Assembly: GCA_947479075.1 (NCBI GenBank)
Contig: CANJZR010000105.1
Coordinates: 1-9,603 of the forward strand
Reading direction: 5' to 3'
Length of the DNA: 9,603 nt
Source of the DNA: Planctomycetaceae bacterium
GTDB lineage: Bacteria > Planctomycetota > Planctomycetia > Planctomycetales > Planctomycetaceae
Shown: piece after piece, positions 8,442 through 9,603 of the stretch
Layout: every line of letters begins with the position of its first letter
How positions within the stretch are numbered: the first letter of the stretch is position 1
Made by a program: the position numbers and the translations under genes
The notes under the pieces: generated by a model
Databases searched by the model: none
The model's input: the letters and a program-made list of their open reading frames with translations, nothing else
Told to the model about the DNA's origin: nothing

Positions 8442-9119
8442 TCACGCTGTCAGATTGTTAAAAAAGTGAGCAATCATTCCCCCCAGGAATGAACCGCCCT
8501 TCCTGGTTGCAACGCCAAAACACATTCCCAGAATGAATACGGACAGGACACCCGTGAGGGGATGTACCAGCTTGTCATGCAGCACTCCCATCATCCACCA
8601 GCCAGGCAGATGCAGGAGTACGAAGCACACGGCAGAAACAATGTTCGCCCACTGAAAACCCATCGCTGGGACTAGATTACCGAACACTGCCCCGCGAATG
8701 AGGAACTCCTCAAAGATCGGCGCGATGACCAGTGCGTTGAACGCCGCGTAAGTCAGCAGGTCTGGCAGGATGGCTTTCCCTTGCGACCACTTCGGAATGA
8801 CAGCTGTCGCCGAGATGAGCAGTCCAATACAGGTCCCCCAACACATCCAGGATCGCCAGCTGGGGAGATTCGCGACATCCCGGAGTGAGCGACCAGACAT
8901 GCGTATGAGCCACCAGGCAGGAAGTATCCAAACGATGAATTTCGCCGACAGCCAGAAGAGGAATGCACCCCACCCGCTCTGAAACCATGTCGAATTATGG
9001 TCGAGCTGATCCTTCAACAGCCACGCGGCCGACCACGCGACCATCAAAGCCAGAAAGATGAGAAGAGTTCTGGCGGCCAGAATTCTGGGAGGACAACCTG
9101 TCATTTTCTCTCCCTTCAT
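8442..9119 (-). CDS. CPBP family (CAAX/Abi-like) intramembrane metalloprotease
   Basis: A 225-residue membrane protein with the three signature motifs of the CPBP family: E137-E138-F-L-I-R142 (EExxxR), FVLLH170 (FxxxH) and H218-F-F-N-N222 (HxxxN). About seven or eight hydrophobic helices are visible, beginning at residues 15-33. Known relatives are type II CAAX prenyl proteases and bacterial glutamate-dependent intramembrane proteases; the substrate here is unknown. The protein stops three residues after N222, which is short for the family, where a helix usually continues. The other two frames after the TTTTTT run at codons 219-220 hit stops at once, so a frameshift is not an obvious cause. 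Starts at 9119 (GAGGT five bases upstream) and 9104 (GGGAG five bases upstream) are both well served; the second ribosome site lies inside the first five codons. The gene follows the ABC permease by 50 bases and precedes the sulfatase by 79, in the same direction. Confidence 0.88.
   Translation of the reverse strand: MKGEKMTGCPPRILAARTLLIFLALMVAWSAAWLLKDQLDHNSTWFQSGWGAFLFWLSAKFIVWILPAWWLIRMSGRSLRDVANLPSWRSWMCWGTCIGLLISATAVIPKWSQGKAILPDLLTYAAFNALVIAPIFEEFLIRGAVFGNLVPAMGFQWANIVSAVCFVLLHLPGWWMMGVLHDKLVHPLTGVLSVFILGMCFGVATRKGGSFLGGMIAHFFNNLTA
9110..9114 (-). promoter_or_regulatory. Shine-Dalgarno site for the alternative CPBP protease start
   Basis: GGGAG on the minus strand ends five bases before the ATG at 9104-9102. 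It competes with the upstream start at 9119, so the true N-terminus is either MKGEKMTG or MTGCPP. Confidence 0.45.
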
Positions 9120-9126
9120 CAGTGAC

Positions 9127-9150
9127 CTCGACCTCGTATCTCTGGTCGAG
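9127..9150 (-). promoter_or_regulatory. Intercistronic hairpin overlapping the first ribosome site of the CPBP gene
   Basis: CTCGACC and GGTCGAG form a perfect 7-bp stem with a 10-base loop in the 50-base gap between the ABC permease stop and the protease start. On the minus-strand transcript the 3' arm includes part of the GAGGT ribosome site for the start at 9119, while the site for the start at 9104 stays free. No U run follows, so it is not a classical terminator. It could be an RNA processing or translation control element, or chance. Confidence 0.35.
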
Positions 9151-9169
9151 CGTGGGAGACGTTGCGTGC

Positions 9170-9603
9170 CTACCGCAGAACATCCAAGGTCTTCAATCGC
9201 ATCGCATTCAGTGCCGGCAGCAGTCCACCGATGAACGCCATCACGAAGGACATGGCGATGCCGATCAACCAGATATTCAGGTCGACGACGAGTTTCAGCA
9301 CGATCGTCTTTCCTCCTCCGCCTCCGCTGCTCACGCTGCTGTTGGCGGTCCAGCCATCACAGAGCGAGCCGACGAGGCAGCCGAGCACACCGCCGATCAT
9401 CCCGAGGACAATCGACTCCAGCATGAATGACGCCACCACATGCCGCCGCTTGAAGCCCATCAATCGCAATACGCCGATGTCCTTACGCCGGGCACTGATC
9501 GCCGCAAACATCGTATTCATGACGCCGAATACTCCACCCACAGCGAGAATCACCGTGACAAACCAGATGGCGTACAGGAATTGCTTGTTCGTCGCCTGCA
9601 GCG
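9170..9603 (-). CDS. FtsX/MacB-type ABC transporter permease, C-terminal part
   Basis: The frame is open from the right edge to TAG at 9172-9170, so only the last 144 codons are present. They hold the conserved C-terminal permease module. The first membrane helix is IWFVTVILAVGGVFGVMNTM, followed by the cytoplasmic coupling segment ARRKDIGVLRLMGFKRRHVV typical of FtsX-like permeases. A second helix follows (SIVLGMIGGVLGCLVGSL), then an extracytoplasmic loop with five glycines in a row. The third helix (IWLIGIAMSFVMAFIGGLLPA) leads to the terminal NAMRLKTLDVLR. Members of this family work with an ATPase subunit in lipoprotein release, efflux of macrolides or peptides, or mechanical signalling; the partner genes must lie beyond the right edge. 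A GTG at 9553-9551 is not the start, since the domain continues upstream (LYAIWFVT). It probably leads an operon that continues into the CPBP protease gene. Confidence 0.9.
   Translation of the reverse strand, partial: LQATNKQFLYAIWFVTVILAVGGVFGVMNTMFAAISARRKDIGVLRLMGFKRRHVVASFMLESIVLGMIGGVLGCLVGSLCDGWTANSSVSSGGGGGKTIVLKLVVDLNIWLIGIAMSFVMAFIGGLLPALNAMRLKTLDVLR

Noticed and set aside
9300..9345. Glycine run followed by Lys-Thr in the ABC permease, resembling a Walker A loop
   Set aside because: The first position of the [AG]xxxxGK[ST] pattern is Ser, and the segment lies in an extracytoplasmic loop of a permease. It is a flexible linker.

Overview
The window looks like chromosomal DNA from a planctomycete (Planctomycetota). 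Three things point there: an S1-family sulfatase with a signal peptide, a secreted tryptophan-repeat protein of the type seen in many planctomycete genomes, and moderately GC-rich coding sequence with loosely spaced, weakly promoted genes. The assignment rests on family content recognised by eye, so genus and species are not claimed. I see no rRNA, tRNA, CRISPR array, transposase, integrase or phage gene.

Layout from left to right. (1) 1-1761, minus strand: a secreted YXWGXW-type repeat protein whose 3' end lies beyond the left edge. It has no stop codon inside the window. (2) 1762-2286: a 525-base divergent intergenic region with no convincing gene, holding an 8-bp inverted repeat whose arms contain TTGACA boxes pointing outward. 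(3) 2287-6717, plus strand: a 1476-residue protein that joins a polytopic DUF2339-type membrane domain to a DUF3999-type extracytoplasmic domain, with an old signal-peptide-like segment at the junction. (4) 6718-6964: a short convergent gap with hairpins that may end transcription. (5) 9603 down to 6965, minus strand: three genes in one direction. In transcription order these are the C-terminal end of an FtsX/MacB-type ABC transporter permease (cut by the right edge), a CPBP (CAAX/Abi-like) intramembrane protease, and an arylsulfatase B-like sulfatase. The gaps are 50 and 79 bases, so an operon is possible but not shown.

Functionally the window is about the cell envelope. All five proteins are predicted to be exported or membrane-embedded. 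No shared pathway can be read from the sequence. The most unusual object is the DUF2339-DUF3999 fusion, whose membrane half also appears to be built from repeated units of about 140 residues. I do not see a convincing new defence system or mobile system here.
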